DNA of 64,000 nt from assembly GCA_000751555.1 (NCBI GenBank), contig CCEZ01000043.1:62001-126000 (forward strand), read 5' to 3'. Below, piece by piece: positions 9,777 through 17,541 of this stretch (positions within the stretch are counted from its first letter, which is position 1; every line of letters starts with the position of its first letter). Made by a program: the position numbers and the translations under genes. The notes beneath the pieces are model-generated. The model saw only the letters and a program-made list of their open reading frames with translations. It did no database searches and was not told where the DNA came from. Source of the stretch: Anaerosalibacter massiliensis. GTDB lineage: Bacteria > Bacillota > Clostridia > Tissierellales > Sporanaerobacteraceae.

Positions 9777-9849
9777 AATATACCTCCTAAAAATAATCTG
9801 TATTAAATATACCCTTATTTGTTTTTGCTATTCATATATTAGAGTAAGG

Positions 9850-9868
9850 TTTCTTAAGAATTAAGAAA
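9850..9868. promoter_or_regulatory. Palindrome upstream of the sigma-54 promoter of prdR (possible enhancer)
   Basis: TTTCTTAA-GAA-TTAAGAAA is a perfect 8-bp dyad, 27 bp before the -24 element at 9895. It differs from the GTCAA-N4-TTGAC sites at prdC. It could bind another activator or a repressor; the short distance is unusual for a sigma-54 enhancer. Confidence 0.4.
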
Positions 9869-9892
9869 TTTCATACTAGAAAATTTATGGGC

Positions 9893-9909
9893 TTGGCACA
9901 TATATTGCA
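9893..9909 (+). promoter_or_regulatory. Sigma-54 promoter upstream of prdR
   Basis: TTGGCACATATATTGCA matches the -24/-12 consensus TGGCAC-N5-TTGC exactly, with GG (9895-9896) and GC (9907-9908) twelve bases apart. The predicted start is near 9920, giving prdR a leader of about 300 nt. No other gene lies between this promoter and prdR. Confidence 0.8.
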
Positions 9910-9919
9910 ATTAATAAAA

Positions 9920-10219
9920 GATAGTGTTTTAATAATTAATAAATTTCTTATATCTACCTATATACATTGTGTTAAATTAGACACTTAACAATTCAAAATA
10001 ATTTAGATTTCACCCAATAACTAATCTAAAAGAATAATAATACAAATTCGCTAATTTTTTATGGCAAGTAAAACATAAGTTATATGAACCATTGTTATAA
10101 TTATATCAATAATTTCATAATACCTGATCTTTAAATAAACTTTAAAATTCCAATAAAATTATTTTATTTGAATATTTCTAAATATTTTTATTGGATATTC
10201 AAAATGGGGGGATGAAATA
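9920..10219 (+). other. Gene-free leader of prdR with a hairpin next to the ribosome site
   Basis: About 300 bp with no credible ORF, tRNA or known riboswitch that I recognise. Near its end TCCAATAAAA (10149-10158) pairs with TTTTATTGGA (10186-10195), a 10-bp stem with a 27-nt loop, ten bases before the GGGGGGA ribosome site. It could be a 5' control region or just AT-rich pairing. Confidence 0.4.
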
Positions 10220-11857
10220 GTGATAAAGTTATCTAATAAAAAGCTTGAAGAAGTTATGATACCAATTGATAAAATAAAAGTTGAAGATAACAATTTATAT
10301 GAAAAAATTAAGTGAGGTAAAGGTTATATTATCTTAGATTCAGGTGAATCTATCTGGAAATGTGTAAATATAATGAAAGAAGAAAATCAAGATAAAATAT
10401 TAATAAGTAAAAATAATAAAATTGTAGGTATAATAAATTGGGAGCTTATGATTTATCTTCTTCACAATACATTAAAGCAAAGTTCTTTAGCATTTAAATA
10501 TATTTTTGATAATATTCAAGAAGCAGTATGTGTTATTGATAATAAAGGTAAGGTAGTTATATGGAACAATAATGCTGAAAAATTATACAATATACCTAAA
10601 ACAGATATTTTGGAAAAACAGCTAGATGAGTTTTTTCCAAATGCTATAAATATGGATGTATTGAAAACTAAAAAAATTATAGAGAATGTTTATCATACGC
10701 CAAGAAAAGGATGTAATATAGTTATTAGTGCAGCTCCAATATTTTTGAATAATGAACTTATAGGTGTTGTAAGTACAGACAAAGATGTTACTGAAATGGA
10801 GAGACTTTCAACAGAACTGAAAGATGCTACTAGAAAAGTAAAATGTTTAGAAAGAGAATTGGAAAAGCTATCTAGTAAAGAACATAAATTTGTCATGGGG
10901 AAAAGTAAAATAATACAGCATAAGATGAAAAAAGCAAATCTTGCAGCAAAGAGTAATGCATCTATATTAATATTAGGGGAAAGTGGCACTGGAAAAGAAG
11001 TATTTGCAAGGAATATACATGAAGTTAGTTGTGTTGAAGGAAAATTTGTTCCTGTTAATTGTAGTGCTATACCATCTGAGTTATTTGAAAGTGAATTTTT
11101 CGGGTATGAGGCAGGTGCTTTTACTGGTGCTAGCAAGAAAGGTAAAGCAGGATATTTTGAACTTGCTAAAAATGGAACATTATTTTTGGATGAAATAGGA
11201 GAGCTTCCAATGTCTATGCAGTCTAAGTTATTGAGAGCTATACAGGAAAATAGGATAAAAAGGCTAGGATCAGAAAAGTATATACCTGTAAATACAAGAA
11301 TAGTTTCTGCAACTAATCAAAATTTAGAAAAACTTATAAAAGAAAAAAAGTTTCGAATGGATTTATATTATCGTTTAAATGTAATTGATATAGAGTTACC
11401 ACCTTTGAGAGAAAGACAGGAAGATATAATTTTATTTGTTAATTTCTTTTTAAAAAAGTTTAATAAGGAATATAATAAAAAAATATTAGGAATAGATAAA
11501 GACTTAGTTAATATTTTAAATTCATATAGATGGCCAGGAAATATAAGAGAATTAAGAAATGTAATGGAACAGATGGTTGTATTGTGTAGTGATAGAGTTA
11601 TAACTAAAGATATGATTCCAGAATACATAATAGAGGATACAAAAACTTATAATATTAAGAAGTTCCTTAATAAAAATTGCAACGAAGAAATAGGATTAAG
11701 GGAAATACTAAAAAATTATGAAAAGTATTTAATAGACAAAGCATTAGAGGAGGAAGATGGAAATATTGTTAAAGCAGCAAACAGATTAAAAATTCCAAGA
11801 AGTACTTTACACTATAAATTAAATAATTATAATGATGATGTCAAGAACTTGACTTAA
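10220..11857 (+). CDS. prdR: Sigma-54-dependent activator of proline reductase genes, with predicted selenocysteine at UGA 10313-10315
   Basis: Read as 545 residues from GTG 10220 (GGGGGGA at 10205-10211) through an in-frame UGA at codon 32. N-terminal CBS-like region (EVMIPIDKI, then a full CBS unit ending NNKIVGIINWELM, residues ~1-85), PAS domain (~95-195), AAA+ domain with Walker A GESGTGKE (~250), sigma-54-contact loop GAFTGA and Walker B LFLDEIGE, R-finger region, and C-terminal Fis-type helix-turn-helix (IVKAANRLKIPRSTLHYKL). Conceptual annotation without readthrough would start at ATG 10373, which has no ribosome site and cuts the CBS unit. It lies just upstream of prdC, so it is the PrdR orthologue. 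UGA readthrough is inferred; a nonsense mutation or a sequencing error is the alternative. Confidence 0.82.
10313..10315 (+). other. In-frame UGA in prdR, candidate selenocysteine codon
   Basis: UGA is codon 32 of the reading frame from GTG 10220. Coding similarity (CBS-like) continues on both sides: ...NNLYEKIK before and GKGYIILDSG after. The frame is open for 513 codons beyond it. Confidence 0.7.
10335..10352 (+). promoter_or_regulatory. Candidate SECIS hairpin in prdR
   Basis: TAGATTC-AGGT-GAATCTA: perfect 7-bp stem with loop AGGT, beginning 19 nt after the UGA. Bacterial SECIS elements sit in this window and carry a G-rich apical loop. The prdC hairpin has the same stem length and the loop AGGTT at 20 nt. 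Confidence 0.65.
11840..11853. promoter_or_regulatory. Candidate PrdR site inside the 3' end of prdR
   Basis: GTCAAGAACTTGAC, a dyad matching GTCAA-N4-TTGAC, overlaps the last codons of prdR. It is about 285 bp upstream of the prdC sigma-54 promoter and matches the two sites at 12016 and 12036. Confidence 0.5.
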
Positions 11858-11943
11858 ATAAAGTTTGTATAATATTATTAAAACTATATAATTGATGAAT
11901 ATTCTGATTTAGTAATAAGTCAGTATTGAGAGCTAATTTACTT

Positions 11944-11981
11944 AAAAACGCAGGGTTGATATATATCAATCCTGCGTTTTT
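11944..11981 (+). terminator. Terminator after prdR
   Basis: Stem AAAAACGCAGGGTTGAT / ATCAATCCTGCGTTTTT with a short AT loop and a closing T-run. It separates prdR from the prdC transcript. Confidence 0.85.
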
Positions 11982-12006
11982 AAATGACTAATTTATAAAT
12001 ATTAAA

Positions 12007-12058
12007 AAACCAAATGTCAAGAAGTTGACAATCAAGTCAACTTCTTGACATTTGGTTT
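12007..12058. promoter_or_regulatory. Double enhancer palindrome (predicted PrdR upstream activating sequence)
   Basis: Two 23-bp arms (12007-12029 and 12036-12058) are perfect inverted copies with a 6-bp spacer. Each arm contains its own dyad: GTCAAGAAGTTGAC (12016-12029) and GTCAACTTCTTGAC (12036-12049). It ends 79 bp before the -24 GG of the sigma-54 promoter, the right range for an enhancer-binding activator. No T-run follows, so a terminator is less likely. Confidence 0.7.
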
Positions 12059-12134
12059 ATCCATATAAAGTAAACTAATACATTATTTATAGCAAATATT
12101 GGATGGAAAGGTTATAAAATCATATAAAAATACA

Positions 12135-12151
12135 TTGGCATATGTTTTGCA
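12135..12151 (+). promoter_or_regulatory. Sigma-54 promoter of the prdC-prdA-prdB operon
   Basis: TTGGCATATGTTTTGCA, GG at 12137-12138 and GC at 12149-12150, twelve bases apart. Predicted start near 12162, about 33 nt before the prdC ATG at 12195. Confidence 0.8.
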
Positions 12152-12194
12152 ATTAAATATAGTGTCGCTAATTTTGAAAAAAGGAGGTGAAATT

Positions 12195-13478
12195 ATGAAC
12201 GTAAAAATATATTTAAGACAACATGTTGGAGTAGCATCTACACCTACAGTTGAAGAAAATGAAGAAGTCTTGAGAGGTCAACTTATTGCAAAACCTAAAG
12301 GGTTAGGCAGCAATATACATTCAAGTGTGCATGGGGTAGTTAAGAAAGTATCAAAGGATTTTATTGAAATTGATGGATTTGATAAACAAAATGAAGAGTT
12401 TGTCAAAATCAAGGAAACAGATAATTACCTAGAGGCTATTAAGGAAGCTGGTGTAGTTGGTGCTGGCGGTGCTGGGTTTCCAACTCATGTAAAACTTGAT
12501 ACATCATTAAAGGGTGGATATGTTATAGCAAATGCTGCAGAATGTGAGCCTACATTAGAACACAATATGAAACTATTAGAAGAAGATCCTGAGGTTGTAA
12601 TCAGAGGGTTAAAATATGTGATGAAAATAACAAATGCTTCAAAGGCTTTTATTGTGATAAAACCTAAAAATAAAAAAGCCATGATAAGTATAGCTAGAAA
12701 AATTAAGGAAAACAGGAAAATAGAAATTAAATTTTTACCAGACCTTTATCCATCGGGAGATGAAAGAGTAATACTAAGGGAGGTTTTAGGAGTTGAATTA
12801 GAGCCTGGAAAACTTCCTCTTGAAGCCAATGCTGTTGTATGTAATGTTGAAACTCTTAAAAATATAACTTTAGCCATAGAAGACAGAAAGCCTGTTATTG
12901 AAAAGGATATTACTATAGGTGGAAAAATTGAAGGAGCAAAAAATGGAAAAGTTTTCTTGAATGTGCCAATAGGAGTATCGACAGAAAGTATGATAAACAA
13001 AACAGGGGAGGTTATAAAACCTTATGGAGAAATTATTATGGGTGGAGCTTTTACAGGATCCCGTGGCAATCTTAATTCTACAATAACAAAAACTACAGGA
13101 GGTATTGCCATAACAGAGTCTTTTCCTACAGCAAAAACAAGTTTTGGAATTTTAGCTTGTGAATGCGGGGCACAGGAGGAAAGACTTGAAGAAATAGCTG
13201 CTGAAATGGGTGGAGAAGTAGTAGCAAGTACTAAATGTGCTCGAATGGTAAAGGTTGGTAATCAATACAAATGTGAAAAACCTGGAGTATGTCCTGGCCA
13301 AGCTAAGAAAATTTTAGAATTAAAAAAGAATGGTGCAAAAGCTGTGTTAGTTGGAACATGTCAGGATTGAACTAATACTGTTGCAGATGTAGCTCCTAGG
13401 TTAGGAGTTCCAGTTTATCACAGTACAGACCATATTGTAAGGGCATTTGGGTTAAATTTATATAGAAAAATTAAGTAG
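12195..13478 (+). CDS. prdC: PrdC, RnfC-like electron-transfer selenoprotein of proline reductase
   Basis: 427 residues from ATG 12195 (AAGGAGGTGA at 12181-12190; the in-frame ATG at 12099 lies upstream of the promoter). UGA 13368-13370 (residue 392) is read as selenocysteine in the motif GTCQD-U-TNTV; 35 further residues lead to TAG at 13476. N-terminal region resembles RnfC (GVVGAGGAGFPTHVKL near residue 82). It is thought to feed electrons from NADH or the Rnf system to proline reductase. PrdC is known as a selenoprotein in some clostridia; I see the codon and hairpin directly. First gene of the operon under the 12135 promoter. Confidence 0.9.
13368..13370 (+). other. Selenocysteine UGA of prdC
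   Basis: In-frame UGA at codon 392, with family-consistent sequence continuing (TNTVADVAPRLGVPVYHS) to a TAG at 13476-13478. Confidence 0.85.
13391..13409 (+). promoter_or_regulatory. SECIS hairpin of prdC
   Basis: AGCTCCT-AGGTT-AGGAGTT: 7-bp stem with one G-T pair, loop AGGTT, starting 20 nt after the UGA. Confidence 0.75.
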
Positions 13479-13494
13479 ACATAGGAGGGATATA

Positions 13495-15354
13495 ATGGCA
13501 ATAACTGCTGAAGAGGCAAGGGAGCATAAAGATGAATTTGCTATAACTTGCTGCAGGTTTGAGGCTGGTGAGGAGATTAAACCATCAAACTTAGAAGATC
13601 CTAATATTGTACCTGATCTAGAAGACTCAGGACTTTTAGAAATACCAGAAAATTGTCTTAAAATAGGTGAAGTATTAGGTGCAAAACTTAAGGTTACAGT
13701 TGACGCTTTAACACCTCTTACACCAGATTTAGTCGAAGGGCTAAAAGAAACTGTGGCAGAAAAGAAGGAAGAAGTAGAAGAATCTTTCAAAGAAAAAGAA
13801 GTTGAAGAAAGAGTTGTTCCAATAAAGGGAATAAGAGACTCAGAGTATGTAAGAATTCATATAGGAGAAGGAAAGGATATAAATTTAGATATTCCTGTCT
13901 GTATTAGTCAAGGATTTGGAGCAGATACAAAATCAGAAAATATAGTGAAAGATTCAGCATTAGAGCTTAAAGAAGATAGTGATGAAGATAAAATAATAAG
14001 AACTTTAACTCGTAAGCATTTCGAAATAGATGAAGTTAAATTTGGGGATGAGACTAAAATACAAGGTACAACACTCTATATACGAGAAAATATAGTAGAG
14101 GAAGCAATAGATAGTCAAGATTTAGTAACTAATATAGAATTAGATATTATAACTCCTGATAGGTATGGAGAGTATAGCAACACTATAATGGATGTTCAAC
14201 CTATTGCAGTAAAAGAAGAAGGAGGACTAGGTGAGGGAATAACTAGAGTAATTGATGGAGCAGTAGTTGTAGTTACAGGTACAGATGAAAAAGGCGTTCA
14301 AATTGGAGAATTTGGTTCTTCAGAAGGAGAAATTGATAGAAATGTTTTATTTAATAGGCCGGGATCTCCAGATGATGGAGATATACTAATTAAGACAAAT
14401 GTTACTATTAAAGAAGGAAAGAATATGGAAAGACCTGGTCCAATGGCAGCTCATAGAGCTACAGATGTTATAACCCAAGAAATAAGAGAAGTATTAAAAA
14501 AAGCTGACGAAGAACTTATTGTAAATGAGGAAGAATTTGTACAAAAACATAGAGCTAAAAGGAAGAAAGTTGTTATAGTGAAGGAAATTATGGGGCAAGG
14601 TGCTATGCATGATAATTTCATAATGCCAGATGAGCCAGTAGGTACTCTAGGAGCAAAAGCAAATGTAGACTTAGGAAATGTGCCAATTGTTGTAACTCCT
14701 TTACAAATATTAGATGGCTGTATTCATGCTCTAACTTGTATAGGACCTGCATCAAAAGAGACATCTAGACATTATTTTAGAGAACCATTAGTTCTTGAAA
14801 CAATGAATGATGAGGATATTGATTTATTAGCAGTTGTTTTAGTTGGTTCTCCTCAAGCAAATAATGAGAAATTCTATGTTTCTAGATTATTAGGTACAAC
14901 AGTAGAGGCAATGAATGTAGATGGTGCAATAGTTACTACTGAAGGGTTTGGAAATAACCATATAGATTTTGCAAGTCATATAGAAGAAATAGGAAAAAGA
15001 GATATTCCAGTAGTTGGAATGACATTCTCAGGAGTGCAAGGTGAGTTAGTTGTTGGAAATAAATATATGGATGCGATGATAGATTTAAACAAATCAAGGC
15101 AAGGTATAGAAAATGAAATTTTAAGTAACAATTGTCTCACTAAAGAAGATGCAAAAAGGGCTTTAGCTATGTTGAAAGCTAAAATGGCTGGAGAAACAAT
15201 AAAAAAAGCAGAACGAAAATGGAGCTCTGATATAAAAATGAACAACATAGCTTTAATTGAAAAAGCTACAGGAGAAAAAATTGAATTAGAACCAAATGAA
15301 ACATTACTTAAAATGAGTGAAAAGCGTAAAAAAATATATGAGAAAGATAAATAG
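13495..15354 (+). CDS. prdA: D-proline reductase proprotein PrdA
   Basis: 619 residues, ATG 13495 behind AGGAGGG. PrdA is self-cleaved to two subunits, the smaller carrying an N-terminal pyruvoyl group made from a cysteine. The cleavage motif ALTCIGPASKET is present with Cys415. With the selenoprotein PrdB it reduces D-proline to 5-aminovalerate using dithiol or PrdC-derived electrons, the reductive half of Stickland fermentation. Internal region 85-105 is a Lys/Glu-rich linker (EKKEEVEESFKEKEVEE). Cytoplasmic complex. Full length and all neighbours are as expected. Confidence 0.95.
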   Translation: MAITAEEAREHKDEFAITCCRFEAGEEIKPSNLEDPNIVPDLEDSGLLEIPENCLKIGEVLGAKLKVTVDALTPLTPDLVEGLKETVAEKKEEVEESFKEKEVEERVVPIKGIRDSEYVRIHIGEGKDINLDIPVCISQGFGADTKSENIVKDSALELKEDSDEDKIIRTLTRKHFEIDEVKFGDETKIQGTTLYIRENIVEEAIDSQDLVTNIELDIITPDRYGEYSNTIMDVQPIAVKEEGGLGEGITRVIDGAVVVVTGTDEKGVQIGEFGSSEGEIDRNVLFNRPGSPDDGDILIKTNVTIKEGKNMERPGPMAAHRATDVITQEIREVLKKADEELIVNEEEFVQKHRAKRKKVVIVKEIMGQGAMHDNFIMPDEPVGTLGAKANVDLGNVPIVVTPLQILDGCIHALTCIGPASKETSRHYFREPLVLETMNDEDIDLLAVVLVGSPQANNEKFYVSRLLGTTVEAMNVDGAIVTTEGFGNNHIDFASHIEEIGKRDIPVVGMTFSGVQGELVVGNKYMDAMIDLNKSRQGIENEILSNNCLTKEDAKRALAMLKAKMAGETIKKAERKWSSDIKMNNIALIEKATGEKIELEPNETLLKMSEKRKKIYEKDK

Positions 15355-15366
15355 TAGGTGGAAATA

Positions 15367-15564
15367 TTGAAAGAAGAAAGTTTTATAAATCAAAATTATT
15401 TTCAAGGAAAAATAACAGATATAAGTGATGGTGGTGTAAAAATAGAATTTTTTGGTCGCTTAGGAAGTATAAGAATTCCTAAGAGGATGTTAATCAGTAA
15501 AGAAGAACCTAAAATTGGTTCGGAGGTAGGATTTATGATGACTTACCCAGAGGTTTTAGAATGA
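15367..15564 (+). CDS. Small CBO2463/CBO2479-type protein between prdA and prdB
   Basis: 65 residues from TTG 15367. The alternative GTG at 15358 is part of the ribosome site GGTGG, so the TTG is preferred. I recall a small protein family (CBO2463/CBO2479 domain) found next to proline reductase genes, and the position fits. The sequence (FQGKITDISDGGVKIEFFGRLGSIRIPKRMLI) looks like a short all-beta S1/OB or SH3-like fold. No catalytic residue is obvious. Function unknown: assembly factor or regulator are guesses. Confidence 0.65.
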   Translation: MKEESFINQNYFQGKITDISDGGVKIEFFGRLGSIRIPKRMLISKEEPKIGSEVGFMMTYPEVLE

Positions 15565-15583
15565 GGTAAAAGGAGGTTTTAAA

Positions 15584-16306
15584 GTGGATTCTATAATAAA
15601 AAATTTGCAGTCAGAAGTTTATGTTCCAATAACTCCAGATCCTATATGGACACCTATAACTAAAGAATTAAGTGAAATGACTATTGCTTTAGTAACATGT
15701 GCAGGAGTACATTTAAAATCAGATAAAAGATTTAATCTTGCTGGAGATACAGGGTTCAGAAAAGTGCCAGGAGATGTTGAGAGTGATGATTTAATGGTAT
15801 CTCATGGTGGTTATGATAATAGTGATGTAAACAAAGATATTAATTGTATGTTTCCAATTGATAGAATTAGAGAGCTTGCTAAAGAAGGCTTCATAAAAAG
15901 CATAGCACCAATTAATTTTGGAGTTATGGGTGGCGGTGGTGATATAGAAGCTTTCACCAATGAAACGGGACCTAAAATTGCTAAATTATTAGGGGAAGAG
16001 AAGGTAGATGCAGTTATATTAACTGCAGGATGAGGAACTTGTCACCGCTCTGCCGTGATTCTGCAGAGAGCAATAGAAGATAGTGGAATTCCTACAGTAT
16101 TGATAGCAGCTTTACCACCAGTGGCAAGGCAGAATGGATCTCCTAGAATTGTATCGCCAAAAGTACCAATGGGTGCAAATGCTGGGGAACCAAATAATAT
16201 TGAGATGCAAACAAATATTGTTAGAGATACTTTAGAACAATTAATTAAAATAGAAACGCCAGGAACAATCGTTCCTCTTCCATATGAGTATGAAGCAAAA
16301 GTATAA
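15584..16306 (+). CDS. prdB: D-proline reductase selenocysteine subunit PrdB
   Basis: 240 residues from GTG 15584 (AGGAGG at 15571-15576). UGA at 16031-16033 encodes Sec150 in TAG-U-GTCHRS, the active-site selenocysteine; the frame then continues through VILQRAIEDSGIPT to TAA at 16304. It shares ancestry with GrdB-type subunits of glycine reductase. The selenol attacks D-proline held by the PrdA pyruvoyl group. An automated caller would split this gene in two, at 15584-16033 and 16055-16306. Confidence 0.95.
16031..16033 (+). other. Active-site selenocysteine UGA of prdB
   Basis: In-frame UGA at codon 150; the surrounding motif GUGTC is the hallmark of PrdB. Confidence 0.93.
16048..16068 (+). 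promoter_or_regulatory. SECIS hairpin of prdB
   Basis: CTCTGC / GCAGAG 6-bp stem with a 9-nt loop containing GTG, starting 14 nt after the UGA. Confidence 0.7.
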
Positions 16307-16316
16307 AAAATTAAAT

Positions 16317-16340
16317 CACCTCCCAAACATTTGGGAGGTG
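16317..16340 (+). terminator. Strong hairpin between prdB and prdF (attenuator or mRNA-stabilising stem)
   Basis: CACCTCCCAAA / TTTGGGAGGTG, 11-bp stem with a very short loop. Only GGTTTAAAAG follows, not a proper T-run. It may partly terminate or protect the prdCAB message before prdF. Confidence 0.55.
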
Positions 16341-16429
16341 GGTTTAAAAGTGAATATAGCAAAAATAGTTTACTGAAGAATCAGAATATAGAAAATTTTT
16401 AAATAATTGGAATAGAAGGGGGTTAAAAA

Positions 16430-17437
16430 ATGAGTGTAATTATGAAAAGAATTAATGCTATAGATTCCCATACCATGGGTGAGCCTACAAGGGTAGTAGT
16501 TGGTGGAGTGCCTAAAATTCTAGGAAAAACAATGGCTGAAAAGAAAAAATATTTGCAAAAAAATATGGATGAACTTAGAACATCTTTAATGTTAGAACCA
16601 AGGGGACATAATGATATGTTTGGATCTGTAATTATTGAGCCTATCAACGATGAAGCAGATTTTGGAGTTATATTCATGGATAGTGGCGGATATTTAAATA
16701 TGTGCGGACATGGATCCATTGGAACCATAACTGTAGCTGTTGAAACAGGTATTGTTGAGGCAAAAGAACCTTATACGGAAGTAATAATGGATACGCCAGC
16801 TGGTATAGTTAAGGGAATAGCTAAGGTAGAAGATAGTATGGTAAAGGAAGTATCTGTAGAAAATGTTCCAGCATTTCATTATAAAGAAGATGTAAAAATA
16901 GAGGTTCCAGAAGTTGGAGAAATAACATTAGATATATCTTTTGGTGGAAGTTTTTTTGCAATAGTCAATGCAAAGGATTTAGGCATAAAAGTAAAACCAG
17001 AAAATAGTACAAAATTACTTGAGCTAGGGTTAAAAATAAGGGATATAGTTAATGAAGAAATAGAAATACAACATCCTATTTTAAAACATATAAATACTGT
17101 TGATTTGGTTGAAATATATGATGAAGCAACTAATCCAAAGGCTGATGCCAAAAATGTTGTTGTATTTGGTCAAGCACAAGTTGACAGATCTCCATGTGGT
17201 ACAGGTACATGTGCTAAAATGGCTACTTTATATTCTAAAGGAAATATGAAAAAGGGAGAAACATTTATATATGAAAGTATACTAGGCACAATGTTTAAAG
17301 GTAGAATATTAGCTACTACTAAAGTTGGAAACTATGATGCCATTATACCAGAAATAACAGGTGCAGCCTTTATATCAGGTTATAACCAATATGTTATTGA
17401 TCCACATGATCCACTAAAAGATGGTTTTATTCTCTAA
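16430..17437 (+). CDS. prdF: Proline racemase
   Basis: 335 residues. The two catalytic cysteines of cofactor-free proline racemases are visible: Cys92 in NMCGHGSIG and Cys256 in SPCGTGTCAKM. It converts L-proline to the D-proline used by PrdAB. ATG 16430 follows GAAGGGGG. Separated from prdB by 123 bp with a strong hairpin, so it could be expressed at a different level from prdCAB. Relatives include 4-hydroxyproline epimerases; the prd context settles proline. Confidence 0.93.
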   Translation: MSVIMKRINAIDSHTMGEPTRVVVGGVPKILGKTMAEKKKYLQKNMDELRTSLMLEPRGHNDMFGSVIIEPINDEADFGVIFMDSGGYLNMCGHGSIGTITVAVETGIVEAKEPYTEVIMDTPAGIVKGIAKVEDSMVKEVSVENVPAFHYKEDVKIEVPEVGEITLDISFGGSFFAIVNAKDLGIKVKPENSTKLLELGLKIRDIVNEEIEIQHPILKHINTVDLVEIYDEATNPKADAKNVVVFGQAQVDRSPCGTGTCAKMATLYSKGNMKKGETFIYESILGTMFKGRILATTKVGNYDAIIPEITGAAFISGYNQYVIDPHDPLKDGFIL

Positions 17438-17541
17438 ATTATAACATTGTTTGTTAAACAAATATCCAATTTAAAGGAAAGTGCTGGTCGCATAACAGAA
17501 TTATATTATTTAAAAAACTTAATAGTAGGGAGGTATAAACC

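Noticed and set aside
10373-11857. PrdR starting at ATG 10373
   Set aside because: No ribosome site precedes this ATG and it cuts off half of the CBS-like domain; the frame upstream is coding.
11944-12058. The 12007-12058 palindrome as a second prdR terminator
   Set aside because: A terminator with a T-run already lies at 11944-11981, and this palindrome has no T-run and contains repeated dyads at enhancer distance.
12099-12194. In-frame N-terminal extension of PrdC from ATG 12099
   Set aside because: It lies upstream of and across the sigma-54 promoter at 12135, and the strong ribosome site is at 12181-12190 before ATG 12195.
15565-15583. UGA at the end of the small prdA-prdB protein as a further selenocysteine codon
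   Set aside because: Reading through gives only five residues (GKRRF) before TAA, and those bases are the prdB ribosome site; no hairpin follows.
16055-16306. Separate 83-residue ORF after prdB
   Set aside because: It is the 3' part of prdB after the selenocysteine UGA at 16031.
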